Assembly: GCA_963811685.1 (NCBI GenBank)
Contig: CAWESK010000014.1
Location: 1 to 64,000 of the forward strand
DNA length: 64,000 nt
From: CAIWHR01 sp963811685
Lineage (GTDB): Bacteria; Pseudomonadota; Gammaproteobacteria; Burkholderiales; Casimicrobiaceae
Direction of reading: 5' to 3'
Shown here piece after piece: positions 54,922 through 64,000 of the stretch. Position 1 is the first letter of the stretch, and the number at the start of each line of letters is the position of its first letter. The notes beneath the pieces are model-generated. The model was not told the DNA's origin. It worked only from the letters and a program-made list of their open reading frames with translations, and did not search any database. A program made the position numbers and the translations under genes.

Positions 54922-57792
54922 ATGTCGAAATCCCTGATCATCGCCGAGAAACCGTCCGTCGCCGCCGACATCGCGCGCGCGCTCGGCGGCTTCACGCGCC
55001 ACGGCGACTACTTCGAGAGCGATCGTCACGTGCTCTCGTCGGCGGTGGGCCACCTGCTCGAGATCGGCATGCCGGAGGACGAGGAGGTGAAGCGCGGCAA
55101 GTGGACGTTCGCCCACCTGCCGGCCATCCCCTCGAAGTTCGCGTTGAAGCCGATCGAGAAGAACGAGAGCCGCCTCAAGACGCTGCTGAAGCTCATCAAG
55201 CGCAAGGATGTCGCGGCGCTGGTCAATGCCTGCGACGCCGGCCGCGAGGGCGAGCTCATCTTCCGCAACATCGTGCAGTTCGCGAAGTCGGGCAAGCCGG
55301 TGCAGCGCCTGTGGCTGCAGTCGATGACGGGGGCGGCGATCCGCGACGCCTTCGGCGAGCTTCGCACCGACGCTGCGATGCGCCCGCTCGCCGATGCCGC
55401 CGTCTGCCGCTCCGAATCGGACTGGCTCGTCGGCATCAACGGCACGCGCGCGATGACCGCATTCAACTCGAAGTCCGGCGGCTTCCACTTGACCACCGTC
55501 GGCCGCGTGCAGACGCCGACGCTTGCGATCCTGGTCGAGCGCGAGGAAAAGATCCGCGCGTTCGTGTCGCGCAAGTACTGGGAGGTGCAGGGGACGTTCC
55601 GCGCGAGCGGCGGCGAGTACAACGGCCGCTGGTTCGACGAGCAATGGAAGAAAAAGGAAGACGACCCCGACGCCCGCGCCGAGCGGCTATGGGACGAAGC
55701 GCGCGCGCAGCTCCTCGTCGCGAAATGCTCGGGACAGCCCGGGGTCGTCACCGAGGAATCGAAGCCGACGACCCAGGGCGCGCCGCTGCTCTACGACCTT
55801 ACGAGCCTGCAGCGCGAAGCCAACGGCCGCTTCGGCCTCTCGGCGCGCACCACGCTCTCGCTCGCGCAGTCGCTCTACGAGAAGCACAAGGCGTTGACCT
55901 ATCCCCGGACCGACTCCCGCGCGCTGCCCGAGGACTACGTCGCGACCGTGAAGGCGACGATGGAATCGCTCGCCGAATCGAATGCGTACGGCGGCTTCGC
56001 GCGGCAGGTCATCCGGCAGAAGTGGGTGAAGCCCAACAAGCGGATCTTCGACAATGCCAAGGTCTCGGACCACTTCGCGATCATCCCGACGCTCGTGCAG
56101 CCGAGGCATTTGAACGAGCTCGAGGCGAAGCTCTACGATTTCGTCGTCAAGCGCTTTCTTGCGGCGTTTTTTCCGCCGGCCGAGTTCACCGTGACGACGC
56201 GCATTACGCGGGTCGCCGGCGAGCCGTTCCGCTCGGAGGGCAAGGTGCTCGTCAGCCCGGGCTGGCTCGCGGTCTACGGCAAGGAAGCGCAAGGCGAGGA
56301 AGGCACGCTCGCGGCGGTGCAGCCGGGCGAAAAGGTCGCGACCGAGAAGGTCGAAGCGGTGCCGGCCGTGACGCGTCCGCCGCCGCGACTCAACGAGGCG
56401 ACGCTGCTCTCCGCGATGGAGGGGGCGGGCAAGCTGATCGATGACGAGGAGCTCCGCGAGGCGATGCGCGAAAAAGGGCTCGGCACGCCGGCCACCCGCG
56501 CGCAGATCATCGAGGGCCTGATCGCCGAGAAATACATCCTGCGCGAGGGCAAGGAGCTCGTTCCCACCGCGAAGGCCTTCCAGCTGATGACGCTGCTCCG
56601 CGGCCTCGACGTGAAGGAGCTCTTTTCGCCGGAGCTCACGGCGGAGTGGGAGCACAAGCTCGCGCAGATGGAGCATGGCGCGCTCGCCCGCGCGACGTTC
56701 ATGCGCGAGATCGTCGAGATGACGAAGCACATCGTCGGCCAGGCGAAGGCGCACGAGAACGACACGATCGACGTCGATTTCGGGACGCTCGCCGCGCGCT
56801 GTCCGAAATGCGGCGGCGAGATTCATGAGAAGTACAAGAAGTTCCAGTGCCAGTCGTGCGATTTCGGCTTCTGGAAGATCATGGCCGGCCGGCAGCTCGA
56901 GCTCGCCGAGGCAGACGCGCTGCTGCGCGATCGCAAGGTCGGGCCGCTCGAAGGCTTTCGCAGCAAGCTGGGGCGGCCGTTCGCCGCGGCATTGAAGATC
57001 ACCGACGCGAACGAGGTCACGTTCGATTTCGGCGATGGCAGCGACGACGAGAATGCGCCGGCGCCCGACTTCACGGGCCAGGAGCCGCTGGGTCCGTGTC
57101 CCAAATGCGGTGCGAACGTGTTCGAGACGACGCAGGCGTATGTCTGCGAGAAGGCGGTCGGCCCCGACAAGACGTGCGATTTCCGGTCGGGACGCGTGAT
57201 CCTGCAGCGTCCGGTCGAGCGAGCGCAGATGCAGAAGCTGCTCGCGAGCGGCAAGACCGATCTGCTGCAATTCGTCTCCGCGCGCACGCGCCGGCCATTC
57301 TCGGCGTTTCTCGTGCGCCAGCCGGACGGCAAGATCGGCTTCGAATTCGAGGCGCGCGATCCGTCGAAGGCCGGCGGCCGCCGCGGCGCGCGCGGCGCAC
57401 CGGCCGCGCTGCGCGTGCTCGGTGCGCATCCAAAGGACGGCAAGCCGGTCGAGATCTTCGCGGGCCGCTACGGGCCGTACGTGAAGCATGGCGCGGTGAA
57501 CGCGACGCTTCGCGACCGCGAGCGCGTCGATGCGCTGACGCTCGACGAGGCACTCGCGCTCCTCGCCGAGAAGACAGGCAAGGAAGCACCCGCAAGAACC
57601 AAGGCGGCTCCGCGCAAGCCCGCCGCGCCGAAGGCTGCGGAGCCTTCGCGCGGCTACGCGCCGGTGGACAAGACCGTGCGGTCGAAGCGCGCGCCGGCGA
57701 AACCGAAGGCGGCGCCCAGAGGCAGCGCCAAACCGAGACCCAAGCCGGCGGCCCCGAAGACCCGCGCGAAAACCACGAAGAAGAAGAAATAG
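54922..57792 (+). CDS. topB: DNA topoisomerase III (type IA)
   Basis: 956 residues. The Toprim domain opens with MSKSLIIAEKPSVAADIARA and has the acidic ACDAGREGELIF. The catalytic Tyr is in ALTYPRTDSRALPEDY. Two cysteine clusters follow (CPKCGGEIHEKYKKFQCQSC and CPKCGANVFETTQAYVCEKA), and the end is a basic Lys/Ala/Pro tail of about 80 residues. Type IA enzymes relax negatively supercoiled DNA and decatenate through a single-strand break. I name it topB by the overall Toprim and active-site wording; topA is the main alternative. The upstream open frame is not conserved. Confidence 0.88.
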   Translation: MSKSLIIAEKPSVAADIARALGGFTRHGDYFESDRHVLSSAVGHLLEIGMPEDEEVKRGKWTFAHLPAIPSKFALKPIEKNESRLKTLLKLIKRKDVAALVNACDAGREGELIFRNIVQFAKSGKPVQRLWLQSMTGAAIRDAFGELRTDAAMRPLADAAVCRSESDWLVGINGTRAMTAFNSKSGGFHLTTVGRVQTPTLAILVEREEKIRAFVSRKYWEVQGTFRASGGEYNGRWFDEQWKKKEDDPDARAERLWDEARAQLLVAKCSGQPGVVTEESKPTTQGAPLLYDLTSLQREANGRFGLSARTTLSLAQSLYEKHKALTYPRTDSRALPEDYVATVKATMESLAESNAYGGFARQVIRQKWVKPNKRIFDNAKVSDHFAIIPTLVQPRHLNELEAKLYDFVVKRFLAAFFPPAEFTVTTRITRVAGEPFRSEGKVLVSPGWLAVYGKEAQGEEGTLAAVQPGEKVATEKVEAVPAVTRPPPRLNEATLLSAMEGAGKLIDDEELREAMREKGLGTPATRAQIIEGLIAEKYILREGKELVPTAKAFQLMTLLRGLDVKELFSPELTAEWEHKLAQMEHGALARATFMREIVEMTKHIVGQAKAHENDTIDVDFGTLAARCPKCGGEIHEKYKKFQCQSCDFGFWKIMAGRQLELAEADALLRDRKVGPLEGFRSKLGRPFAAALKITDANEVTFDFGDGSDDENAPAPDFTGQEPLGPCPKCGANVFETTQAYVCEKAVGPDKTCDFRSGRVILQRPVERAQMQKLLASGKTDLLQFVSARTRRPFSAFLVRQPDGKIGFEFEARDPSKAGGRRGARGAPAALRVLGAHPKDGKPVEIFAGRYGPYVKHGAVNATLRDRERVDALTLDEALALLAEKTGKEAPARTKAAPRKPAAPKAAEPSRGYAPVDKTVRSKRAPAKPKAAPRGSAKPRPKPAAPKTRAKTTKKKK

Positions 57793-57818
57793 CGGCGGGA
57801 CTTAAGGCGGCTCGCGCG

Positions 57819-59381
57819 TCAGTCGTGCTCCCGCGATGGCGCGCCGGCGCCGAACCGGATGCCCTGCGCAAGCGGCAGCTCCCGGCTCGCGTTGACCGTG
57901 TTGGTCTGGCGCCGCATGTACGCCTTCCACGCATCGCTTCCGGCTTCGCGCCCGCCGCCGGTCTCCTTCTCGCCGCCGAACGCGCCGCCGATCTCCGCGC
58001 CCGACGTGCCGAGGTTCACGTTGGCGATGCCGCAGTCGCTGCCCGTGCCGGCGACGAACGCCTCGGCCGCGCGCATGTCCTGGGTGAAGATCGCCGACGA
58101 CAATCCTTGCGGCACGGCGTTGTTGAGCGCGATCGCCTCGCCGAGCGTGTCGAAGGCGATCACGTAGAGGATCGGCGCGAACGTCTCGCGCTGGACCACC
58201 GGCCAGTCGTTGCGCGCATTCGCGATGATCGTGGGCTCCACCCAGTGCCCGGCGCCGGCGCGAACCTTTCCGCCGCAGACGACCGTGCCGCCCGCGGCGA
58301 CGGCTTCGGCGATGGCGCGGCGGAAATTGTCCACCGCCGTCGCATCGATCAACGGCCCCATCAAGGTGTCCGGGTCTTGCGGGTCACCGATCTTCACTTG
58401 CGCGTACGCTGCCTTGAGCCTTGCAGTGACTTCGGCGACGCGGCTCGCATGAACGATGAGCCGCCGCGTCGACGTGCAACGTTGCCCTGCGGTGCCGACG
58501 GCGCCGAACAGCACCGAGGGCACGACGAGATCGAGATCCGCATCCTGCGCGACAACCACCGCGTTGTTGCCTGCGCATTCGAGCAGGCACTTGCCGAACC
58601 GACCGGCGACCGTCGTCGCGATCGCGCGCCCGACCGCGGACGAGCCGGTGAACGACACGAGCGCGACCCGCGGGTCGGCGACGAGCGCGTGCGTCTCGTC
58701 GTTGCCGCAGATCGCGAGCAGGAAGATCGGCGGCAGCGCGAGGTCGGTCATCACCCGATTTGCGAGATGCTGCACGGCAAGCGCGGTCAGCGGCGTCTTC
58801 GGCGACGGCTTCCATACCGTCGCATTGCCGCAGACGGCAGCGAGCATCGCGTTCCACGCCCATACTGCGACCGGAAAATTGAACGCCGAGATCACCGCAA
58901 CGACTCCCAGCGGGTGCCACTGCTCCATCATCCGGTGCTGCGGCCGCTCGGACGCGATCGTGCGCCCGTAGAGCATCCGCGACTGGCCGACCGCGAAGTC
59001 GGCGATGTCGATCATTTCCTGGACTTCGCCGTCGCCCTCGGCCTTGATCTTGCCGTTCTCGAGAGCGACGAGCGTCCCCAGCGCATCCTTGTGCTCGCGC
59101 AGGAGCGCGCCGAAGCGCCGCACCGCCTCGCCGCGCTTCGGGGCCGGCACCTCGCGCCAGGCCCGCGCGGCCGTCGCGGCGGCGGCGAGCACGGCGTCGA
59201 CGTCCGCGGCGTCGGCAAGATGCACGCGCGCAATCGGACCGGCGGTTGCGGGATTATCCGACGCGATTTGCGCTCCTCCGCCGCGCCACTGGTTCGGGCC
59301 GAGACACGCGCCCAGATTGTCGGCAGCGATGCCGAGGCGCGCCAGCAGCGGTGATGCGTCGGGTCGGGGAGCGTCGTTCAT
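57819..59381 (-). CDS. ALDH7-type aldehyde dehydrogenase, probable L-piperidine-6-carboxylate dehydrogenase
   Basis: 520 residues, intact. The catalytic Cys is in GTAGQRCTSTRR, the general-base Glu in KCLLECAGNN, and the NAD site in SFTGSSAVGRAIA. WHPLGVVAVISAFNFPVAVW and the family-specific SGAEIGGAFGGEKETGGGRE with QTNTVNASRELPLAQG place it in the antiquitin (ALDH7) group, whose bacterial members oxidise piperidine-6-carboxylate to 2-aminoadipate in lysine catabolism. No other lysine-catabolic gene is adjacent. The start is the ATG at 59381. Confidence 0.9.
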   Translation of the reverse strand: MNDAPRPDASPLLARLGIAADNLGACLGPNQWRGGGAQIASDNPATAGPIARVHLADAADVDAVLAAAATAARAWREVPAPKRGEAVRRFGALLREHKDALGTLVALENGKIKAEGDGEVQEMIDIADFAVGQSRMLYGRTIASERPQHRMMEQWHPLGVVAVISAFNFPVAVWAWNAMLAAVCGNATVWKPSPKTPLTALAVQHLANRVMTDLALPPIFLLAICGNDETHALVADPRVALVSFTGSSAVGRAIATTVAGRFGKCLLECAGNNAVVVAQDADLDLVVPSVLFGAVGTAGQRCTSTRRLIVHASRVAEVTARLKAAYAQVKIGDPQDPDTLMGPLIDATAVDNFRRAIAEAVAAGGTVVCGGKVRAGAGHWVEPTIIANARNDWPVVQRETFAPILYVIAFDTLGEAIALNNAVPQGLSSAIFTQDMRAAEAFVAGTGSDCGIANVNLGTSGAEIGGAFGGEKETGGGREAGSDAWKAYMRRQTNTVNASRELPLAQGIRFGAGAPSREHD

Positions 59382-59428
59382 GATGAGGAACCTCCGAAGC
59401 CTCGCGAGCGCGCCGTCCTCGGCCGGCG

Positions 59429-61638
59429 CTACTGGCACGCCGTGCCGGGCGCCGCGAAGATCTCGCGAGTGATCGTCTTGGTCTGCGAAACAGGACCCGG
59501 CAATGGGGCGATCATGACAGTGTAGGCGAACGTTGCGTTGTTGCCGTCGGCGAACGTGAGCGTCGCGCTCCCCACGGCCTCGTTCACGACTTTCGAGCTG
59601 TCGAACGCATCGAAGCGCGGGCCCGACGTCCGGATGAGCGTGCCGGTAAAGAGCGCCGGATTGGTCGTCTGCGTCAGCGTCGCGACGAGCCACAGCGGCG
59701 AGCCGCTCAAGTCGTAGGTGAACCAGGTGAGGAAGATCGTGCTCCCCTGGTGCGAGAAATTGACGCCCCAGCCCGACTCGGAGGCCGCCGGCGCGTTCCA
59801 CCACAGGTCCTGGTAATTCCTGGCCGCGCGCGAGATTCGGGAGCGCGCCCCACACGCAGGTCGGCTGCGCACCGAAGACCTGGCGCGTGATCGTCTTCGT
59901 CTGCGTCGTGCCGTTGACGGTGTAGGTGAACGTGCCGTTGTTGGCGTCGGTGAAGGCGAGCGTGCCCGTGCCGACCGGGGTGGGCGTCACCGCGTGCGGG
60001 TCGAACGGCACCGCGTTGAACGGCGGGCCCGTGCGTCTGGTAGAGCGTTCCCGACGTAGACATTGCCGGTTTTCTGCGCGGTCATCACGAGCCACCATCC
60101 GTGGCCGTTGACGTCGTAGGTGAACCAGCTCGCGAATATCGTGTCGCCCTGGTGCGCGAAGTTGATGCCCCAGCCCGATTCGGAGCCCGCCGGCGCATTC
60201 CACCACAGTCCCTGGTAGTTGGGCGCGGGCGCGCCGCCTTGCGCCATGACGACGGCCGCATGCGCGTTGACGATCCCGGCACCGCAGCGCGTCGTGTCGC
60301 AGTCGCTGCCGCCCGGGAACGGCGTCGCGGTCGACACGAGCAGCGCGCGCAGATGACTCGCGTCGAGCGTCGGTGCGATTCCGAGCACCAGCGAGGCGAC
60401 GCCGGACACCATCGGCGCCGCAAAGCTCGTGCCCGCGCCCGTCGCCCACGTCGTCGACGTCCGGGACGGTCGTGCCGTGGTTGAAGAGGACCGCGATCCC
60501 GTCGGTCGACCGGCGCATCGCCGCCGGGAGCAGAGAACGCGATGCCGGCGCCGAAATTGCTGTAGCTCGCAAGCGAAGCCCGATTCGTCGTCGCCGCCAC
60601 GGCGATGACCTCGCTGCAGTTCGCCGGGCGCGGAATTCGAGACATCGGCCGCCTCGTTGCCGGCGGCGCGACGATGCGCGCGCGTCACGCCGTGCGCGAG
60701 CGCCGCGCGCGAATACGCTGTGATAGGCGCCGGAGCACGCGCCGGCGCCGCCGAGGCTCAGGTTGATGATCTGCGCGGGATAGGGGTTGGGAGGGGCGCC
60801 CGGGAACGCCGAGGCCGGCCGCCCAGGCGATGCCGTCGATGATGTCGGAATCGTAGCCGCCGCATTTGCCGAGCACGCGCACCGGCAGGATCTTCGCCGC
60901 CCAGTCGAGTCCCGGCCAGCCATTGCCCGTTGTCCGAATTCGCGGCGATGATGCCGGTCACGCTCGTGCCGTGCCACGAGCTGTCCTCGACCGTGCAGCC
61001 CTGACCCTGAAATCTCGGGTTCGACATGTCGGCGGCGTCACCCAGTCGCCGGGATCGGTGGCGTCCGCATCGCGCCCGTCGCCGTCGTTTGCGTATCACC
61101 GGATCGGAGACGAAGTCGTAGCCGGGAAGGATCCGTCCCGCGAGATCCGCGTGCGGACGATAGCCGGTGTCGACCACCGCCACGACGACGTTGGGCGATC
61201 CGGTGGTGACGTCCCACGCGCGTAAAGGCATTGATGCCTCCGGCGATGCTGCCGAGGTAGGGTTGCGAGCTCACGAATGCGTGTCGTTCGGTCGTTCGCA
61301 GCGGGTGGCGGCGGATGTCGGGCTGCGCATATTCGACGTCCGGATTTTGCGCGAGGCGCGCAGCGATTACACGGGCCTCCGCGAGGTCGAGCGGGCGCGC
61401 GAGCGCCATGACATGCGCGCCAAGCGCCATCTCCCGCTCGTGCGTGAGCGCTACGCCGGCGGCGGCGGCCGCGGCGGTGAAACGCTCGATCCGCGCCGTC
61501 GTCGCCGCCTGCGTCATGAGCACGGGCGAATCCCGCAGCTTGACGATGAGACGCGAAGTCGTCTGGGCGGCGGCGAGCGTGCACGCCGTGCTCACCATCG
61601 AGCGCGAGCGCCGCCTTGACGCAAAGTCTCTGCGTCAC
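59429..61638 (-). CDS. Secreted S8 subtilisin-like peptidase with two C-terminal repeats (frameshifted)
   Basis: A signal peptide, an inhibitor-like propeptide (TSRLIVKLRDSPVLMTQAAT) and a subtilase domain: Asp in NVVVAVVDTGYRPHADLAG, His in SSWHGTSVTGIIAANSD and Ser in GTSFAAPMVSGVASLVLG. Two C-terminal domains of about 125 residues follow, beginning NYQGLWWNAPAGSESGWGIN and NYQDLWWNAPAASESGWGVN. About ten single-base shifts scatter between 61600 and 59830, so no long uninterrupted frame remains. I place the start at a GTG (61638). Corrected length is about 735 residues. It may be a real pseudogene or an error-rich stretch. Confidence 0.7.
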
Positions 61639-61845
61639 GCTCACGAGCGGTTGCCGGAGAATCGGAAGGACATGGGGTTCTGGCGCCGCAGAGGGACCGG
61701 ACGCGGACCGGGAGCGGGGATCGACGGATTCCGCGGTTGGACCGTGACCTGAGACGGCGGTTCTCGCGCCCGCCCGGTAAAAAGGCGCAATTGTAGGCCA
61801 GAATCGCGAGGCCGGTCGCTCCGGCACCCGCGTCCCTTATCGCCC

Positions 61846-62415
61846 ATGGCCCAGAAATCCACGATTTGCAGAGCCGAGCTCTCGGTCGCCGACATCGATC
61901 GCGGCTACTATCGCGATCACGCGCTGACGATCGCGCGACATCCGTCGGAAACGGATGAGCGCATGATGGTCCGCGTGCTCGCGTTCGCGTTGCACGCGGA
62001 CGAGTCGCTGGAGTTCGGGCGCGGCTTGAGCACCGAGGACGAGCCGGACCTCTGCCGCCGCGACCTGACGGGCGCCATCGAGCGGTGGATCGATGTGGGG
62101 CTCCCCGACGAGCGCGACGTGCGCAAGGCCTGCGGCCGCGCGCGTGAAGTCCACGTCCTGGCGTACGGCGGACGCGCCGTTGAACTCTGGTGGCAGGCTC
62201 ATGGCGAGCGTCTGCTGCGGCAGGAGCGCCTCGCGGTCAGCGAGGTGCCGCTCGAGGCGAGCCGCGCGCTGGCGCGCCTTGCCGCCCGCGCGATGCGCTT
62301 GCAGGTCACCGTTCAGGAGGGCCACGTCTCCGTCACCGACGGCGCGCACTCGGTGCCGGTGGACTTGGCGATCCGGAAGGCGTTGCCGACCGCGGCCACC
62401 GGAAGGGGCCGGTGA
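61846..62415 (+). CDS. yaeQ: YaeQ family protein
   Basis: 189 residues, the usual length. The family opening (AELSVADIDRGYYRDHALTI followed by ARHPSETDERMMVRVLAFAL) and the FGRGLSTEDEPDLCRRDLTG and WIDVGLPDERDVRKACGRA segments are intact. YaeQ has a nuclease-like alpha/beta fold (PD-(D/E)XK-related) but no settled function. It is divergent from the subtilase across a 207-nt gap and precedes a RIO kinase by 55 nt. Confidence 0.9.
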   Translation: MAQKSTICRAELSVADIDRGYYRDHALTIARHPSETDERMMVRVLAFALHADESLEFGRGLSTEDEPDLCRRDLTGAIERWIDVGLPDERDVRKACGRAREVHVLAYGGRAVELWWQAHGERLLRQERLAVSEVPLEASRALARLAARAMRLQVTVQEGHVSVTDGAHSVPVDLAIRKALPTAATGRGR

Positions 62416-62470
62416 GCGCAGATGAGCGACACCGCGTGCCGCCGCGCGAGGGCGGGGTATAGTCGCGCGC

Positions 62471-63322
62471 ATGAAAACCCCCGCGCGGCTCCGCCCGCTG
62501 GTCGAAGAAGGTGTGATCGACGGCGTCGTCCGGCAACTGATGAGCGGCAAGGAAGCCATGGTGTTCGTCGTGCGCTGCGGCGTCGCGGTGCGCTGCGCGA
62601 AGGTCTACAAAGAAGCGGACAAGCGCAGCTTCCGGCAGGCGGTCGACTACACCGAGAACCGGAAGACGAAGAACACGCGCGTCGCGCGCGCGATGGCCAA
62701 AGGCACGCGCTTCGGGCGTGCCGCGCAGGAAGAGGCGTGGCGGAGCGCCGAGGTCGCCGCGCTCTATCGCCTCGCCGCCGCGGGCGTGCGCGTTCCGCGC
62801 CCGTTCAATTTTCACGAGGGCGTGCTGCTGATGGAGCTCGTCACCGACGGCGAGGGAAACGCGGCGCCGCGCTTAGCCGACCTCGATTTCACACCGGCAA
62901 GCGCGATCGAGATCCACGACCGGCTGATCGGCGAAGTCGTGCGGATGCTCTGCGCGGGCATCGTCCATGGCGACTTGAGCGAGTTCAACATCCTCCTCGG
63001 TGCCGACGGCCCGGTGATTATCGATCTGCCGCAGGCGGTGGACGCGGCTGGCAACAATCATGCGCAGCGGATGCTCGTTCGCGACGTGGACAACCTGCGC
63101 CGCTATTTCGGGCAGTTCGCGCCCGCGCTCGCCCTTACTTCGTATGGTCACGAAATCTGGGCGCACTACCAGGCGGGAACGCTGCGCCCCGATACCCTGT
63201 TGACGGGGCGCTTCGAGCGCAACCTCGCCGCGGTCGATCTCGAAAGCGTGCTGAGCGAAATCGACGACGCGAAATTCGAGGAGGTCGCGCGCCAGCGCCG
63301 GTTGCACGGGCAGGACTGCTAG
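62471..63322 (+). CDS. RIO1-family serine/threonine protein kinase
   Basis: 283 residues. The flexible nucleotide loop reads LMSGKEAMVFVVRC, the ATP-binding Lys lies in RCAKVYKEAD, the catalytic loop is HGDLSEFNILL (near residue 166) and the metal loop is VIIDLPQAVD, all as in bacterial RIO kinases (PA4780/RioA type). Bacterial targets are poorly known. It ends 11 nt before the convergent gyrB stop. Confidence 0.9.
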   Translation: MKTPARLRPLVEEGVIDGVVRQLMSGKEAMVFVVRCGVAVRCAKVYKEADKRSFRQAVDYTENRKTKNTRVARAMAKGTRFGRAAQEEAWRSAEVAALYRLAAAGVRVPRPFNFHEGVLLMELVTDGEGNAAPRLADLDFTPASAIEIHDRLIGEVVRMLCAGIVHGDLSEFNILLGADGPVIIDLPQAVDAAGNNHAQRMLVRDVDNLRRYFGQFAPALALTSYGHEIWAHYQAGTLRPDTLLTGRFERNLAAVDLESVLSEIDDAKFEEVARQRRLHGQDC

Positions 63323-63333
63323 GCTGCCGCGGC

Positions 63334-64000
63334 TCAAACGTCGAGATTGCGCACGCCGAGCGCGTTCAATTCGATGAAGGCACGGCGCGGCTCGACCTGC
63401 TCGCCCATCAGCGTCGAGAAGATCTCCTCCGACGTGATCACATCCTCGATCTGCACGCGAAGGAGCCGCCGAACCGCGGGATCCATCGTCGTTTCCCACA
63501 GTTGCCCGGGATTCATTTCACCGAGCCCCTTGTAGCGCTGCAGCGAGACTGCCCCGCGCGCTTCGGCGAGCAGCCAGTCGAGCGCTTCCTTGAACGAGCG
63601 CACCGCGATCTGCCGCTCGCCTCGGCGCGCCGTCGCCCCCGCGAGCACGAGGCCGTGCAGCACGGCGGCCGCGCTCGTGATCTGCGCGAAGTCGCCCGAG
63701 GCGATCAGATCGGCGTCGATCAGCGTCGCATGCGGGGTGCCGTGGCGCGTGCGCACGATCACGAGGCGGTGCGTCTCGGTCGTCGTGTCATAACGCGCTT
63801 CGACGCGGACTTCCGGATCGGCGATGGCCGCCTGCAGCGCGGCGGCGCTCGCCGTCGCGGCGGCTTCCGTCGAGAGGTCGAGCGCCACCCCCGAGAGCAA
63901 CGCATAGAGTGCCGCAGGCTCGACGAGGCGCGCGAGCCGCTCGATCACCGCCTCGGCCAACAGGTATTCGCGGGCGACGTTTTCGAGCGTCTCGGGCGCG
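63334..64000 (-). CDS. gyrB: DNA gyrase subunit B, C-terminal part (5' end beyond window)
   Basis: The last 222 residues are present, and the frame stays open to the window edge. The C-terminal Toprim tail shows SLQRYKGLGEMNPGQLWETT and EEIFSTLMGEQVEPRRAFIE, ending NLDV. The region before it matches the insert domain of proteobacterial GyrB, which ParE lacks, so gyrB is preferred. GyrB supplies the ATPase of gyrase. Confidence 0.93.
   Translation of the reverse strand, partial: APETLENVAREYLLAEAVIERLARLVEPAALYALLSGVALDLSTEAAATASAAALQAAIADPEVRVEARYDTTTETHRLVIVRTRHGTPHATLIDADLIASGDFAQITSAAAVLHGLVLAGATARRGERQIAVRSFKEALDWLLAEARGAVSLQRYKGLGEMNPGQLWETTMDPAVRRLLRVQIEDVITSEEIFSTLMGEQVEPRRAFIELNALGVRNLDV

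Overview
This is a 64 kb window of high-GC DNA from a betaproteobacterium, probably Burkholderiales, Rhodocyclales or a relative. The call rests on gene order and family types: the betaproteobacterial type of glutamate-cysteine ligase (gshA), torF-glnK-amtB next to ubiK and comM, lolB-ispE-tRNA-Gln-prs-rplY-pth-ychF, rsmD-coaD-ferredoxin beside ftsY, and def-fmt-rsmB-DUF4390-ntrY-ntrX. Most of the window is core chromosome. No phage, insertion sequence or CRISPR array was seen.

Layout. 0.1-7.6 kb: a minus-strand surface-glycan style cluster (large membrane protein, FAD oxidoreductase, two GT2 glycosyltransferases, a TIM-barrel isomerase-like protein, an NAD-dependent epimerase). 7.8-16.3 kb: comM, an IPTL-CTERM surface protein, ubiK, an apparent sigma54/NtrC-controlled torF-glnK-amtB nitrogen operon, gshA and a DinB protein. 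16.4-20.4 kb: a DUF1800/DUF1501 pair. 20.7-25.0 kb: dapF-DUF484-xerC with a 1,772-bp tandem duplication that makes a second DUF484 and a XerC carrying the DapF tail. 25-41.6 kb: CelD-like acetyltransferase, ychF, pth, rplY, prs, a 2.3-kb island at tRNA-Gln, ispE, lolB, a TPR protein, mutM, a dynamin-like GTPase, ferredoxin, coaD, rsmD and ftsY. 41.6-54.6 kb: rpoH preceded by a CIRCE-like operator, kup, ntrX, ntrY, DUF4390, rsmB, fmt, def, a LysM protein and dprA. 54.9-64 kb: type IA topoisomerase III, an ALDH7-type dehydrogenase, a subtilase, yaeQ, a RIO kinase and the 3' end of gyrB.

Most notable points: (1) a 2,334-bp insertion between tRNA-Gln and prs, bounded by a perfect 50-bp repeat of the tRNA 3' half and carrying one SEC-C/TPR/O-GlcNAc-transferase-like gene; (2) a CIRCE-type inverted repeat before rpoH; (3) a -24/-12 promoter with an NtrC-like palindrome before torF-glnK-amtB; (4) the tandem duplication with a chimeric XerC; (5) an NtrX whose ATPase motifs are degenerate.

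A caution for any user: many genes, including normally essential coaD and fmt, carry single-base frameshifts that restore a normal protein when corrected. This looks more like residual indel error in the assembly than real gene decay. Coordinates for those genes span the full reconstructed gene.
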